DNA from: Sandaracinaceae bacterium
GTDB lineage: Bacteria; Myxococcota_A; Polyangia; Polyangiales; Houyiibacteriaceae
NCBI GenBank assembly: GCA_020633055.1
Contig: JACKEJ010000007.1
Location: forward strand, 248,001-312,000
Reading direction: 5' to 3'
DNA: 64,000 nucleotides
Shown: in pieces, positions 25,881 to 35,111 of the stretch
How the letters are laid out: every line of letters starts with the position of its first letter
How positions within the stretch are numbered: position 1 is the first letter of the stretch
Made by a program: the position numbers and the translations under genes
Notes under the pieces: generated by a model
Told to the model about the DNA's origin: nothing
Databases searched by the model: none
Seen by the model: only the letters and a program-made list of their open reading frames with translations

Positions 25881-28800
25881 CAGCGGATCGAGAGGGCCAG
25901 GGCGACGCCGTCGACGTCGGCCTGCACCCTAGCGTCTCCGTCGGCCACCTGCCCAGCTTCGAAGCGCGTCGCGAGGGTCTCACGCGCGATCCCGTCGGCG
26001 TGCTCCGTGAGCGCCAACGCCAGGTCTGCGTCGTCCGTGCTGTAGGTCACGTCGATGCGCGCGTCATAGGCCAGGTCGCGGTCCTTGCGCACGCGCTGGA
26101 TGCGGTTGACCACCTCGCGCGCCAGACCCTCGCGCCGGAGGGCGTCCGTGATCTGCGTGTCGATGAGCACCACGTGGCCTCCGCCGGACGCGGCCGCGAA
26201 GCCCTCCTTGGCGCGCAAGCGCACCTCGAGCTCGCTCGGGTCCAGGGTGACGGGCGAGCCCGCGACGTCGATGGTGATGCTGCCCTCGCGTTCCAGCGTG
26301 GCATGCAGCGCCGAGCCGTCGGCCTTCTGGAGCGCGGCCTTGCAGGCCGGGACCTGCTTGCCCAGCTTGGGCCCGAGGACGCGGAAGTTGGGCTGCAGGT
26401 CGAACTCGACGTACTTGCGCGGCTCCTGCGTGAAGTGCAGGGCCTTCACGTTGAGCTCTTCGCGCACGTCTGCCGCGAAGCGGTCGATGCGGGCGCGCTC
26501 CGCGTCGTCGGCGACCACCACGATGGCCTCGGCGAGCGGCTGGCGGACCTTCAGCTTGGCGTCGTTGCGCACGCGGGACCCGAGGTTGACCACGTTGCGC
26601 ACGGCCGCGACCGAGGCGCGCAGCTCGTCGTCGGCGCGCTCGGCGAGCGGCTGCGGAAAGGCGGCCAGGTGCACGGACGCGGGGACGGGCTGGCCGTCCA
26701 CCGTGCCCGTCGTCGTGACGAGGTTCTGGTAGATCTCCTCGGCGATGAACGGCACGAAGGGGGCCACCAGCTTGGTCAGGTCCACCAGCACCTCGTAGAG
26801 CGTCGCGAACGCGCTCGCCTTGTCGGCCGGGTTCTCGCCCTCGGGGGCCCAGAAGCGGTCGCGGCTGCGGCGCACGTACCAGTTGCTGAGCGCGTCGACG
26901 AAGCTCTGGAGGTGACGCACGGCGAGGTGGCTCTTGTAGGCGTCCAGCTCGGCCCGCACCTTCCCCACCGTGTCGTCCAGCTCGGCCAGGATGTAGCGGT
27001 CGAGCTCGGCGCGCTGGGCCACGGCGGGGGCGCTGCCCGGCGTGAAGCCGTCGATGTTCGCGTACGTGACGAAGAAGCTGTAGACGTTCCAGATCTTGAG
27101 CAGGAACTCGCGCACCGCGTCGGTCGCGGCCTGGTCGAAGAAGCGCGTGTTCTGGCCCGGGACGGTGGCCGAGTAGAGCGCCCAGCGCACGGCGTCGCCG
27201 CCCACGCGCTCCATGAGCACCATCGGGTCCGTGTAGTTCTTCAGGCTCTTGCTGTACTTCTTGCCGTGCTCGTCCGTGAGCAGGCCCAGCACCACGCAGT
27301 TGCGGAACGGGTGCGGCGTGCTCTTCTCGGGGAAGAGCAGCGTGCTGATGGTCATCAGCGAGTAGAACCAGCCGCGCGTCTGGTCCACGGCCTCGGTGAT
27401 GAAGTCCGCGGGGAAGGTGCGCTCGAACTCGGCCTGGTTGTGTTGGGGGTAGCCCAGCTGCGCGAAGGGCATGCAGCCGCTGTCGAACCAGCAGTCGATG
27501 ACCTCGGGGACGCGCCGGTAGGTGCCGGGCTCGCCGGGCTTCTGCCACGTGACCGCGTCGATCCAGGGCTTGTGCACCATCAGGTGCTCCTGCAGCGTGG
27601 GGTCCTTCGCGCGGGCGGCCTCGAAGTGGTCGAAGGCCCGTGGGTTCTTCGCGAGGATGGCCTCGACCGACGCGGCGCACTCCATCGCGCCGGTCTCGTC
27701 GTTGATCCACACGGGCAGCGGCGTGCCCCAGAAGCGCTCACGCGACAGCGCCCAGTCCACGTTGCCCGCGAGGAACTGACCGAATCGCCCGTCCTTGATG
27801 TGGCTCGGCTCCCAGTTCACGTCCTGGTTGTTGGCCTGCACGCGGCTGATCTCCTGCGTGGTGCGGATGAACCAGCCGCGGCGCGCGTACTGGATGAGCG
27901 GGTCGCTCATCTTGCGCCAGCAGAAGGGGTAGTCGTGCTTGTAGGTCTCCTGCTTGAACAGCAGGCCGCGCCCCTTGAGGTTGCGGATGATGTCCTTGTC
28001 GGCCTCCTTGCAGAAGCGCCCCGCGAAGTCCGTGACCTCGGGCGGGAACGTGCCGTCCGGCTTCAGCAGCTGCAGGAAGCCCATGCCCTGCTCCTGGCAG
28101 GTGCGGTAGTCGTCCTCGCCGAACGCGGGGGCCAGGTGGACCAAGCCCGATCCGCTCTCGAGCGAGACGAAGTCCGCCGCGATGACCTCGTGGGCACGTC
28201 CGCCCTCGGGCACGGCGTAGCTGAACGGCGCCGTGTAGTGCTTGCCGACGAGGTCAGCGCCCTTGTGGCGTGCGACGACGGTGTGCTCCACGTCGCCGAG
28301 GACCTTGGCCACGAGCGCCTCGGCCAGGATCAGCCGCTCGCGCGCGTCTCCCTCACCCGTCTCGATCGTGACGTAGTCCAGCCCGGCGCCGACCGCGAGC
28401 GCGACGTTGCTGGGGAGGGTCCACGGGGTCGTCGTCCACGCCAGGAACGACGTCTTGTCTTCGCCGACGACGCCGAAGCGCACCATCACGGACGGGTCGT
28501 CCACGGACAGGTAGCCTTGGCCCACCTCGCCCGCGGAGAGCGCGGTGCCCCCCTGCGGCCACCACCAGACCACCTTGTAGCCCTGGTACAGGAGCCCCTG
28601 CTCGAAGAGCGAAGACAGCGCCCACCAGACGCTCTCCACGTAGGTCTTGTGGAAGGTCACGTACGCGGCGTCCAGGTCCACCCAGAAGCCGATGCGGCGC
28701 GTCATGCGGCGCCACTCCTCGATGTAGCGGAACACCGAGTCGATGCACTGACGGCTGAACTCCTCGACACCGTACGCCTCGATGGCGTCGCGGCCGCTGA

Positions 28801-29116
28801 TCCCGAGCGCCTTCTCGACCTCCACCTCGACGGGTAGACCGTGCGTGTCCCAGCCGCCGCGGCGCGGCACGTAGTAGCCGCACATGGAGCGGTACCGCAG
28901 GAACACGTCCTTCATGACGCGCGTCAGCACGTGGCCCGCGTGGGGCATGCCGTTCGCCGTGGGCGGGCCCTCGTAGAACACGAAGGGCGGGCGGGTGTCC
29001 TCGCCGGGGGGCGGCTCGAGGGTCTTCTCGAAGATCTGCTCGCGCTCCCAGAACGACAGGAGCTCTTCGTCGAGCTCGGGAAACTTCACGCTGGGACTGA
29101 CCGGACGGAACGCCAT
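25880..29116 (-). CDS. ileS: Isoleucyl-tRNA synthetase, eukaryote-like (IleS2) type
   Basis: A 1078-residue class I synthetase. The HIGH-type motif is in EGPPTANGMPHAGHVLTR (about residue 50) and the KMSKS-type motif in KKYSKSLKNY (about 625). The N-terminal region with GGWDTHGLPVEVEVEKALG matches the IleS2 branch shared with eukaryotes and archaea, which is generally less sensitive to mupirocin than IleS1. The length and the C-terminal region, which lacks the zinc-finger end of IleS1, fit this type. The start at 29116 (MAFRPVSPSVKFPELDEEL) is the natural beginning of the family. lgt follows with a one-base overlap. Resistance itself is not shown here. Confidence 0.93.
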   Translation of the reverse strand: MAFRPVSPSVKFPELDEELLSFWEREQIFEKTLEPPPGEDTRPPFVFYEGPPTANGMPHAGHVLTRVMKDVFLRYRSMCGYYVPRRGGWDTHGLPVEVEVEKALGISGRDAIEAYGVEEFSRQCIDSVFRYIEEWRRMTRRIGFWVDLDAAYVTFHKTYVESVWWALSSLFEQGLLYQGYKVVWWWPQGGTALSAGEVGQGYLSVDDPSVMVRFGVVGEDKTSFLAWTTTPWTLPSNVALAVGAGLDYVTIETGEGDARERLILAEALVAKVLGDVEHTVVARHKGADLVGKHYTAPFSYAVPEGGRAHEVIAADFVSLESGSGLVHLAPAFGEDDYRTCQEQGMGFLQLLKPDGTFPPEVTDFAGRFCKEADKDIIRNLKGRGLLFKQETYKHDYPFCWRKMSDPLIQYARRGWFIRTTQEISRVQANNQDVNWEPSHIKDGRFGQFLAGNVDWALSRERFWGTPLPVWINDETGAMECAASVEAILAKNPRAFDHFEAARAKDPTLQEHLMVHKPWIDAVTWQKPGEPGTYRRVPEVIDCWFDSGCMPFAQLGYPQHNQAEFERTFPADFITEAVDQTRGWFYSLMTISTLLFPEKSTPHPFRNCVVLGLLTDEHGKKYSKSLKNYTDPMVLMERVGGDAVRWALYSATVPGQNTRFFDQAATDAVREFLLKIWNVYSFFVTYANIDGFTPGSAPAVAQRAELDRYILAELDDTVGKVRAELDAYKSHLAVRHLQSFVDALSNWYVRRSRDRFWAPEGENPADKASAFATLYEVLVDLTKLVAPFVPFIAEEIYQNLVTTTGTVDGQPVPASVHLAAFPQPLAERADDELRASVAAVRNVVNLGSRVRNDAKLKVRQPLAEAIVVVADDAERARIDRFAADVREELNVKALHFTQEPRKYVEFDLQPNFRVLGPKLGKQVPACKAALQKADGSALHATLEREGSITIDVAGSPVTLDPSELEVRLRAKEGFAAASGGGHVVLIDTQITDALRREGLAREVVNRIQRVRKDRDLAYDARIDVTYSTDDADLALALTEHADGIARETLATRFEAGQVADGDARVQADVDGVALALSIR

Positions 29117-29294
29117 GATGGCGCGGTGTACCACCGCGAGCGCGGGTTTCAAAGGCGCACCGAAGTGGCCTCCACGGCAGGCGCGGCGGTCCTCACCAGC
29201 CGGTGAACGGCCTGATACGTTCATCGTCCACTTGCGCGGGGGCGTGCCGGCGTGCACGCCACACGAGAACCGACTGCTCCCCCCAGAGACCTAC

Positions 29295-31613
29295 ATGTTC
29301 TGCACTTCGCTCGCCCCCTTGCGCCCCTCGGCTCCTTGGTCGCTCCGACTCGGCTGCGCCACGCTCTCACTCGCTCTCGCTTGGACGGCCGCCGGCTGTG
29401 AAGACGACATCGTGCGTCAACCAGACCCCTTGGAGATCGAGAGCGTCCACGCGCTGCGCGACGGGTGCTTCGTGCTCGACGCGGTGAACCCAGGCGAGCG
29501 TGACACCCGCTATCTGGTGGCATCCGAAGATGGCCTCGCGTTCGTGTTTACCGGTCGCGCCCCCGAGGAGGCTGTGCGGCTGCGCTTCAGGGCCTCCGAT
29601 CTCGGGACGTTCCTGCTGTACGACACCGAGCGCCGCTACGTCGTGTCCGAGCTGGACGAGCTGTCCGCGGCCGTCACGCTGGACTCCGACATTTCCCTCG
29701 TGGACGACACGTTCATCTCGCCCGCCGAGTGGGAGGTGAGCGCGTCCGAGTACGACGCCGAGCGCCTCTCGCTACGCAGCCGCCGCACGCAGCGCTACAT
29801 GAGCCGCGAAGGCACCACCACCGATCCAGCCCGTGCCGCCGTGATCACCCTGTCTCCAGCCGAGGGCTGCGAGGTGTTCCCAGAGCTCACGACCGACGCG
29901 ACGGGCGAGGTGGTTCGGACGTCCTTCGAAGATGGGGACCTGTACGGCATGGTCGACACGCACTCCCACATCCTGGGCAACTTCGGCTTTGGCGGAGGGG
30001 GCGTCGTCCACGGGGCGCCCTTCCACCGGCTGGGGGTGGAGGCCGCGCTCCCCGACTGCAGCATCTATCATGGGCCCGAGGGGCGTCGCGACCTGATGGG
30101 GGCGGTCTTCGACAACGGACGAGAGTTCAACTTCGAGATGCTCGCGTTCGGCGTGATCTTCGGGCGGCTCACCATGCCGGTGCACGAGACCGCGGGCTAC
30201 CCAGACTTCACCGAGTGGCCGGATGCTCACCGACGGTCCACGCACCAAGTGCAGTACTACAAGTGGCTCGAACGAGCCTATCTCGGGGGCCTACGCTTGG
30301 TGGTGCAGCACGCGGTCTCGAACCAAGTGCTGTGTGACCTGAGCGTGGGCTCCCGGGCCCAGCGGGCGCGCTACTCGTGCAACGACATGGTCGCCGTGGA
30401 CCGGCAGATCGAAGAGATCCGGGTCATGGAGCGCTACATCGACGCGCAGTCGGGTGGCCCAGGACGCGGCTGGTTCCGGGTGGTCACCTCGCCTGCCGAG
30501 GCGCGCGCGGTCATCGCGAGCGGGAAGATGGCCGTCGTCCTCGGGATCGAGACCTCGAACCTGTTCGACTGCTTCGTGACGCCACGCGAGGGGTTCCCGA
30601 CGTGTGACGAGGCCTACGTCCTCGCGCGGCTCGCGCACTATCACGACCTCGGGGTGCGCGCGCTGTTCCCGGTCCACAAGTTCGACAACGCGTTCTCGCC
30701 GGGCGATGGACAACGCGGCTTCATGGAGGTCGCCAACGTGCTCAACAGCGGGCACTACAACAACTACACGGCGGCCTGCGACCCGAGCGCTCCGACGAAC
30801 TTCGACGGGGGCGGGTCGGTCCAGTTCGGTGGGCTGAACTCGCCGCGCGACGCGTACTTCTCGGACCCGCCGCTCGACTTCTCGGGCTTGGGGACGGCCG
30901 CCAGCGGCACCCTCGCGCCGCTCATCTCGGTGCTCGACGAGCCCGCGCTCACGGACGGCCCGTTCTGTCAAAACGCCGGGCTGCAGCCTCTCGGCGAGGT
31001 GCTCCTCGCGGAGATGATGAGGCGTGGGATGCTGATCGAGATCGCGCACCTCCCGAACCACTCGGTGGCTCGCGCGTACGAGCTGCTCGAGGCGGCGGAC
31101 TACCCCGCGGTGAGCACGCACAACAACCCGCACTCGGGTCGCGTCTACGACATCGGCGGGCTGGCGTCGGCGAACATGTTCGGCCGCTGTCAGGCGCCGG
31201 ACCGCGTGGGGGCGATGGGTGACCCGCTGCGCGCGCGGCTGGCGCTGATCGCGGACCACGGGGGCTATCCCGGCGTGGGCTTCAGCTTCGACCTCAACGG
31301 CTTCGCGGGCGCCCCCGGGCCGCGCTTCGGCGACGACGGCTGCAGCACGCCCCAGACGAACCCCATCACGTATCCGTTCTCGTCGTTCGCGGGGGATGTC
31401 AGCTTCACGCAGCCGCAGCTGGCCAACCGCACCGTGGACTTCAACACGGAGGGCTTCGTGCACATCGGGATGCTGCCCGAGCTGGTGGAGGACGCGCGCC
31501 ACGACGGCGTGACCGACGAGGAGATCGAAGCGGTGTTCCGCTCGGCCGAAGCGTACGTCCGCGTCTGGGAGCGGGCCGAGGCCCGCGGCGCAGTGTTGAG
31601 CGCGAACCCGTAG
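29295..31613 (+). CDS. Lipoprotein of the membrane dipeptidase-like amidohydrolase superfamily
   Basis: A 772-residue lipoprotein with lipobox AWTAAGC near residue 33. The first 200 residues form beta-rich domains of unknown type. From about residue 215 the sequence resembles metal-dependent hydrolases: DTHSHILGNFGFGGG (metal-binding His pair), MAVVLGIETSNLFDC, LGVRALFPVHKFDN and MRRGMLIEIAHLPNHSV followed by VSTHNNPHSG. That order recalls peptidase family M19 (renal dipeptidase), but the protein is longer and much diverged. Substrate unknown, perhaps peptides at the cell surface. The gene is divergent from ileS. Confidence 0.7.
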   Translation: MFCTSLAPLRPSAPWSLRLGCATLSLALAWTAAGCEDDIVRQPDPLEIESVHALRDGCFVLDAVNPGERDTRYLVASEDGLAFVFTGRAPEEAVRLRFRASDLGTFLLYDTERRYVVSELDELSAAVTLDSDISLVDDTFISPAEWEVSASEYDAERLSLRSRRTQRYMSREGTTTDPARAAVITLSPAEGCEVFPELTTDATGEVVRTSFEDGDLYGMVDTHSHILGNFGFGGGGVVHGAPFHRLGVEAALPDCSIYHGPEGRRDLMGAVFDNGREFNFEMLAFGVIFGRLTMPVHETAGYPDFTEWPDAHRRSTHQVQYYKWLERAYLGGLRLVVQHAVSNQVLCDLSVGSRAQRARYSCNDMVAVDRQIEEIRVMERYIDAQSGGPGRGWFRVVTSPAEARAVIASGKMAVVLGIETSNLFDCFVTPREGFPTCDEAYVLARLAHYHDLGVRALFPVHKFDNAFSPGDGQRGFMEVANVLNSGHYNNYTAACDPSAPTNFDGGGSVQFGGLNSPRDAYFSDPPLDFSGLGTAASGTLAPLISVLDEPALTDGPFCQNAGLQPLGEVLLAEMMRRGMLIEIAHLPNHSVARAYELLEAADYPAVSTHNNPHSGRVYDIGGLASANMFGRCQAPDRVGAMGDPLRARLALIADHGGYPGVGFSFDLNGFAGAPGPRFGDDGCSTPQTNPITYPFSSFAGDVSFTQPQLANRTVDFNTEGFVHIGMLPELVEDARHDGVTDEEIEAVFRSAEAYVRVWERAEARGAVLSANP

Positions 31614-31636
31614 CGAACCAGGGGAGCGTGCTCCTG

Positions 31637-32500
31637 TCAGAGCCCGAGCAGACGCTGGCTGTTGCCCGAGAGCACGGCGTCCCGCTCGCGCTCACTCAGG
31701 GGCATGCGCGCGATCCAGCCGAGGATCTCCCCGTAGTCGTAGCTGCTGTCCTCCTCGTGGAACCCGTACGGCGCGTCCGTGCCGTAGAGGCAGCGCTCGG
31801 CGCCCATGGCAGTCACCGAAGCGCGGGCGAGGCGTTCATCGATGTAGGGGCTCGACAGGTCCACGTGCAGGTTCGGGCACTCGTCCTTGAACCGCCACAG
31901 ATCCTTGTAGAAGGGGAAGCCGGCGTGGGCGCTGATGACGTTCAGCTTGGGGTACTGCGCGCAGATGCCGCGGAAGTCGCCGCCCTTGCGGAAGCCGAGG
32001 TGGATGAGCACCGGCAGCCCGAGCTCCTGGCAGCGGGCGAGGATGGGACCCAGCACGTCGGTGGTGTAGTCGTGCCAGTGCGGGTGGAGCTTGACCCCGA
32101 CCATCCCGGGCACGCTGCGGTAGCGCTCCAGGGTGTCCAGCGGCGTCGGGTCGGCCGCCGGGTTGAGGAAGATCCAGCCCAGGAAGCGTGTGGGGTGTGC
32201 GCGCAGCAGCTCCGCTACCGGGTCGTTGTCCGGCAGCGGGAAGATGGGGAAGGTGAGCTTCCCGAGCTTGACCCCTCCGTCGACCATCATGTGCCGGTGC
32301 AGCAGCTCGGCCAGCGGACGGGCAGGCGAGTTCATCACGTGCCGCAGCACCGCGAGCAGGCGCTTGGGCGTCTCGGGCAGCGGGCCGTTCATGGCCGGGA
32401 TGAGCGCCACGCGGGACACTCCGACCGCGTCCATCTTCCGGAGCGCGGTGGGCGCGTCCAGCAGCTGGGGGTCGAAGTGCGCGTGGCAGTCGATGATCAC
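31637..32500 (-). CDS. Amidohydrolase (amidohydrolase 2 / TIM-barrel family)
   Basis: A 287-residue soluble TIM-barrel hydrolase. IIDCHAHFDP at the N-terminus supplies the two metal-binding His; later come VKLHPHWHDY, VLIHLGFRKGG, VISAHAGFPFYKDLWRF and CLYGTDAPYGF, the usual amidohydrolase-2 pattern in which decarboxylases and lactonases occur. Translation starts at GTG 32500, overlapping the end of folD by 4 nt, so the two genes are coupled. The reaction is not predictable from sequence. Confidence 0.8.
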   Translation of the reverse strand: MIIDCHAHFDPQLLDAPTALRKMDAVGVSRVALIPAMNGPLPETPKRLLAVLRHVMNSPARPLAELLHRHMMVDGGVKLGKLTFPIFPLPDNDPVAELLRAHPTRFLGWIFLNPAADPTPLDTLERYRSVPGMVGVKLHPHWHDYTTDVLGPILARCQELGLPVLIHLGFRKGGDFRGICAQYPKLNVISAHAGFPFYKDLWRFKDECPNLHVDLSSPYIDERLARASVTAMGAERCLYGTDAPYGFHEEDSSYDYGEILGWIARMPLSERERDAVLSGNSQRLLGL

Positions 32501-33354
32501 ACGCGGCGCTCCGCCGCGTCGACCGTGTTGCTGAGCAGCATCGCGATGGTCATCGGGCCCACGCCACCCGGCACGGGGGTGATGGCGGAGGCGCGGGGCA
32601 GGGCGCTCTCGTAGTCCACGTCGCCCACCAGCGTACCGTCGTCGAGGCGGTTGATGCCGACGTCGATGACCACCGCCCCAGGCTTGATCCACTCGCCCTT
32701 CACGAGCTTGGGCACGCCCACGGCCGCGATGACGATGTCGCTCTCGGCCACGCGTGCCCCGAGATCCACCGTGCGCGAGTGCGCCATGGTGACCGTCGCG
32801 TGCTCGGCCAGCAGCATCAGCGCGATGGGCTTGCCGACCAGCGTGCTGCGACCGACCACGATGGCGCGCTTGCCCTTCAGCTCGGCGCCGACGCTGGCCA
32901 GCATGCGCATGCAGCCGCTGGGCGTGCAGGGGCGCAGGCCAGGGCGGCCCACCACGAGCAGGCCCGCGTTCACGGGATGTAGCCCGTCCACATCCTTGGC
33001 CGGGTCGATGGCGTCCACCACGGTCTGGTCGTCCAGGTGCTTGGGGAGCGGGAGCTGCACCAGGATGCCATCGATGTCCGCCGCGGCGTTCAGCTCCGCC
33101 ACCTTGGCCAGCAGGGTCTCCATACGGGTGTCGGCCGGCAGCCTGTGCACCTCACCGGCGATGCCGCACTGCGCCGCGGCGCGCTCCTTGTTGCGCACGT
33201 AGACCTGGCTGGCCGGGTCGTCTCCCACCAGCACCACGTGCAGCCCGGGCTGCCGCCCATGCTGGGCGAGGAAGGCCTCGGCGCGGACCTTGACCTCCTC
33301 CCGAACCGTCTTTGCGAGCGCCTTACCGTCGATGATCTGTGCTTGGTCCGCCAT
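32497..33354 (-). CDS. folD: Bifunctional methylenetetrahydrofolate dehydrogenase / cyclohydrolase
   Basis: The 285-residue protein has the FolD hallmarks: YVRNKERAA with the catalytic Lys, DGILVQLPLPKHLD, KDVDGLHPVNAG, GRSTLVGKPIA for NADP binding and ITPVPGGVGPMTIAML near the C-terminus. It interconverts 5,10-methylene-, 5,10-methenyl- and 10-formyl-tetrahydrofolate in one-carbon metabolism. Length is standard. An amidohydrolase gene is translationally coupled downstream, while the hipA gene ends 30 nt upstream. Confidence 0.97.
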   Translation of the reverse strand: MADQAQIIDGKALAKTVREEVKVRAEAFLAQHGRQPGLHVVLVGDDPASQVYVRNKERAAAQCGIAGEVHRLPADTRMETLLAKVAELNAAADIDGILVQLPLPKHLDDQTVVDAIDPAKDVDGLHPVNAGLLVVGRPGLRPCTPSGCMRMLASVGAELKGKRAIVVGRSTLVGKPIALMLLAEHATVTMAHSRTVDLGARVAESDIVIAAVGVPKLVKGEWIKPGAVVIDVGINRLDDGTLVGDVDYESALPRASAITPVPGGVGPMTIAMLLSNTVDAAERRV

Positions 33355-33384
33355 GATGCGACGGAGGTAGCAGCCGGGGGCAGG

Positions 33385-34761
33385 CTAGGGAAGCCCGAAA
33401 CGCGCGGCGGCTTTCGTCACGCCTTCGAAGATGGGATCCGCCACCTCGGGAGGGAAGCGCCTGGGCAGCGCACGGCGCGTGGCCGCCAGAGCCCGCGGGA
33501 CGCGCGCCAGCAGGTCTGCGATCCACCCATCCACCGTCTCGCGTGTCACGCGGCAGCGCTCGGCCGTCTGTCGGACGTGGTCCATCCGTACATCGCGCCA
33601 ACGGTAGTGCTTGCTCTTGCCGCGAAAGCTCATGGCCAAGTCCACGCGCTGCACGGGCCACTCACCGCGGGCCACCATGGGGTACGCGGAGAGCACATCG
33701 TAGAGAGGTGTGAGCGACGCACGGCCCCCAGGCAGCAGGAAGAGGCTGTAGTTCTTGGCGTGACCGTCCGGTGCCGCGAGCAGGAGCTGAGCCAGCTGCG
33801 CGGTGAAGAACACACGCCGGTCCTCGTCGGGTGCGGTGCTGACCCGGCCCAGCAGCTCCATGCACGTGGGGATGTCGGGCCCTCCGTCGCTCTCGTACTT
33901 GTCGTGCGGCGAAACCCCGAGCGCTTGGCACAGATCCTCTTGGGGGAACCGCACGAACGACGCCGCGCCGTCCTGGACGCGCAGCTTTCGGTCGAAGCGC
34001 TGCACGGACAGCACGCGTTGTCGCGCGAACGTCTCGATGGTGCATGTCGCGGTGGGCAACCCGAGTGCCGACAGGAGGCGCAGGCACAGCCACTCGTTCT
34101 CGACGCTGTCGTGCATGGACACGCGCCCCCGTGGGACCTCCAACACGCCCATCTGGGGCTTGAGGATGTGGGTGCTGGGCGTGGGGGGCGTCGGCGCGTA
34201 CCAGACTCCTTCGTGCAGGAGCAGCGCGGTCTTGCTTTGCGCACCCGCCAGCGAGAGGCGGAACACGTCGGCCTCTCCCATGCCGAGTGGGAACTCACCG
34301 AGCTGCGCCAGTCGCTTCGCGACCTGGGCCCGCGTCAGGCGGGTCCCGAGCGGCGCGCCCTCCTGTGCCGAGGGGGCGGCGCGCCGGTCACGCATCGGCG
34401 CCTGGGCGGGGACTTCGAGCGCGACGTCGTGCGGGGCGACCTCGCTCAGCTCGAGCGCGCCCACGCAGTCACGCCCCATGGCGGCCAGCAAATCGAACGG
34501 GCGCTCGCTGCGGGCGCTCAGCGTGCGACGGAGCAGGGCGCGCACATCGTCGCGGTCGGGCAGCAAGCCCGCGAAGTAGTGCTGCACCGCCGGGCCGTTC
34601 GCCTCGCGACGCCCGAGCGGGATGGACAGGGAGATGGGGGTGGCACGCGCATCGGTCAGCCACGTCGGCGCGTAGGTGAACGACAGCAGCCCACCCGCGC
34701 CTCGCCGCAGCTCGCCGACGTGGACCCCGTTGATGCTCGCGTACAGGGTGTCCACCGTCAT
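33385..34761 (-). CDS. hipA: HipA-family Ser/Thr kinase toxin
   Basis: A 458-residue HipA-family protein. The N-terminal subdomain (LYASINGVHVGELRR, then ISLSIPLGRRE) and the kinase core are complete: GAQSK (173-177), the catalytic D332 and N337 in PDGHAKNY, and the DFG-equivalent D355 in PLYDV. Family members phosphorylate glutamyl-tRNA synthetase or other targets and cause growth arrest; HipB neutralises them. It begins 5 nt after the hipB-like gene, so a functional toxin-antitoxin pair is plausible. The long linker at about 115-145 (Arg/Ala/Gly-rich) is unusual. Confidence 0.9.
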   Translation of the reverse strand: MTVDTLYASINGVHVGELRRGAGGLLSFTYAPTWLTDARATPISLSIPLGRREANGPAVQHYFAGLLPDRDDVRALLRRTLSARSERPFDLLAAMGRDCVGALELSEVAPHDVALEVPAQAPMRDRRAAPSAQEGAPLGTRLTRAQVAKRLAQLGEFPLGMGEADVFRLSLAGAQSKTALLLHEGVWYAPTPPTPSTHILKPQMGVLEVPRGRVSMHDSVENEWLCLRLLSALGLPTATCTIETFARQRVLSVQRFDRKLRVQDGAASFVRFPQEDLCQALGVSPHDKYESDGGPDIPTCMELLGRVSTAPDEDRRVFFTAQLAQLLLAAPDGHAKNYSLFLLPGGRASLTPLYDVLSAYPMVARGEWPVQRVDLAMSFRGKSKHYRWRDVRMDHVRQTAERCRVTRETVDGWIADLLARVPRALAATRRALPRRFPPEVADPIFEGVTKAAARFGLP

Positions 34762-34766
34762 GCCCC

Positions 34767-35045
34767 CTACTTCCAGACGTCTCCCGGTCGGAGCTCGCTA
34801 GGGCGTGACTGAACCACCAGCTCGAGACCGAGGGCGCTGAGGATGCGCAGCACGCTGTCCAGCCTCGGATCCACCTTGGCGAGCTCGATGTTGGACAGCG
34901 CCGGGCCAGCGATGCCCGCTCCGGCGCTGAGCGTCTGCTGGGTGATGCCTTGCTGGAGGCGCGCCTCGCGCACGAGGCGGCTCAGATCCGAGGAGCGCTG
35001 GATGACCGTCGCGGGGGTGCTCATCATCTTCAGGATATCGGGCAC
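34767..35045 (-). CDS. hipB: HipB-like antitoxin, XRE-family HTH
   Basis: A 92-residue protein with an XRE helix-turn-helix, REARLQQGITQQTLSAGAGI followed by GPALSNIELAKVDPRLDSVL, and a C-terminal segment ELVVQSRP similar to HipB. It would dimerise, neutralise HipA and repress the operon. Start uncertain: GTG at 35045, or an in-frame ATG at 35027. An imperfect inverted pair ATCATCTT (35023-35030) and AAGATGAT (35059-35066) lies around the start and may be the operator. Confidence 0.85.
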   Translation of the reverse strand: MPDILKMMSTPATVIQRSSDLSRLVREARLQQGITQQTLSAGAGIAGPALSNIELAKVDPRLDSVLRILSALGLELVVQSRPSELRPGDVWK

Positions 35046-35111
35046 TCGCCATCATGTAAAGATGATCGAGAGAGTGATTTAATCCAAAGGTGATGGTGAG
35101 GGAACGTGCCC

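Noticed and set aside
26000..28837. 945-codon plus-strand frame opposite ileS
   Set aside because: Shadow of the ileS gene. The sequence is His/Arg/Leu-rich without domains.
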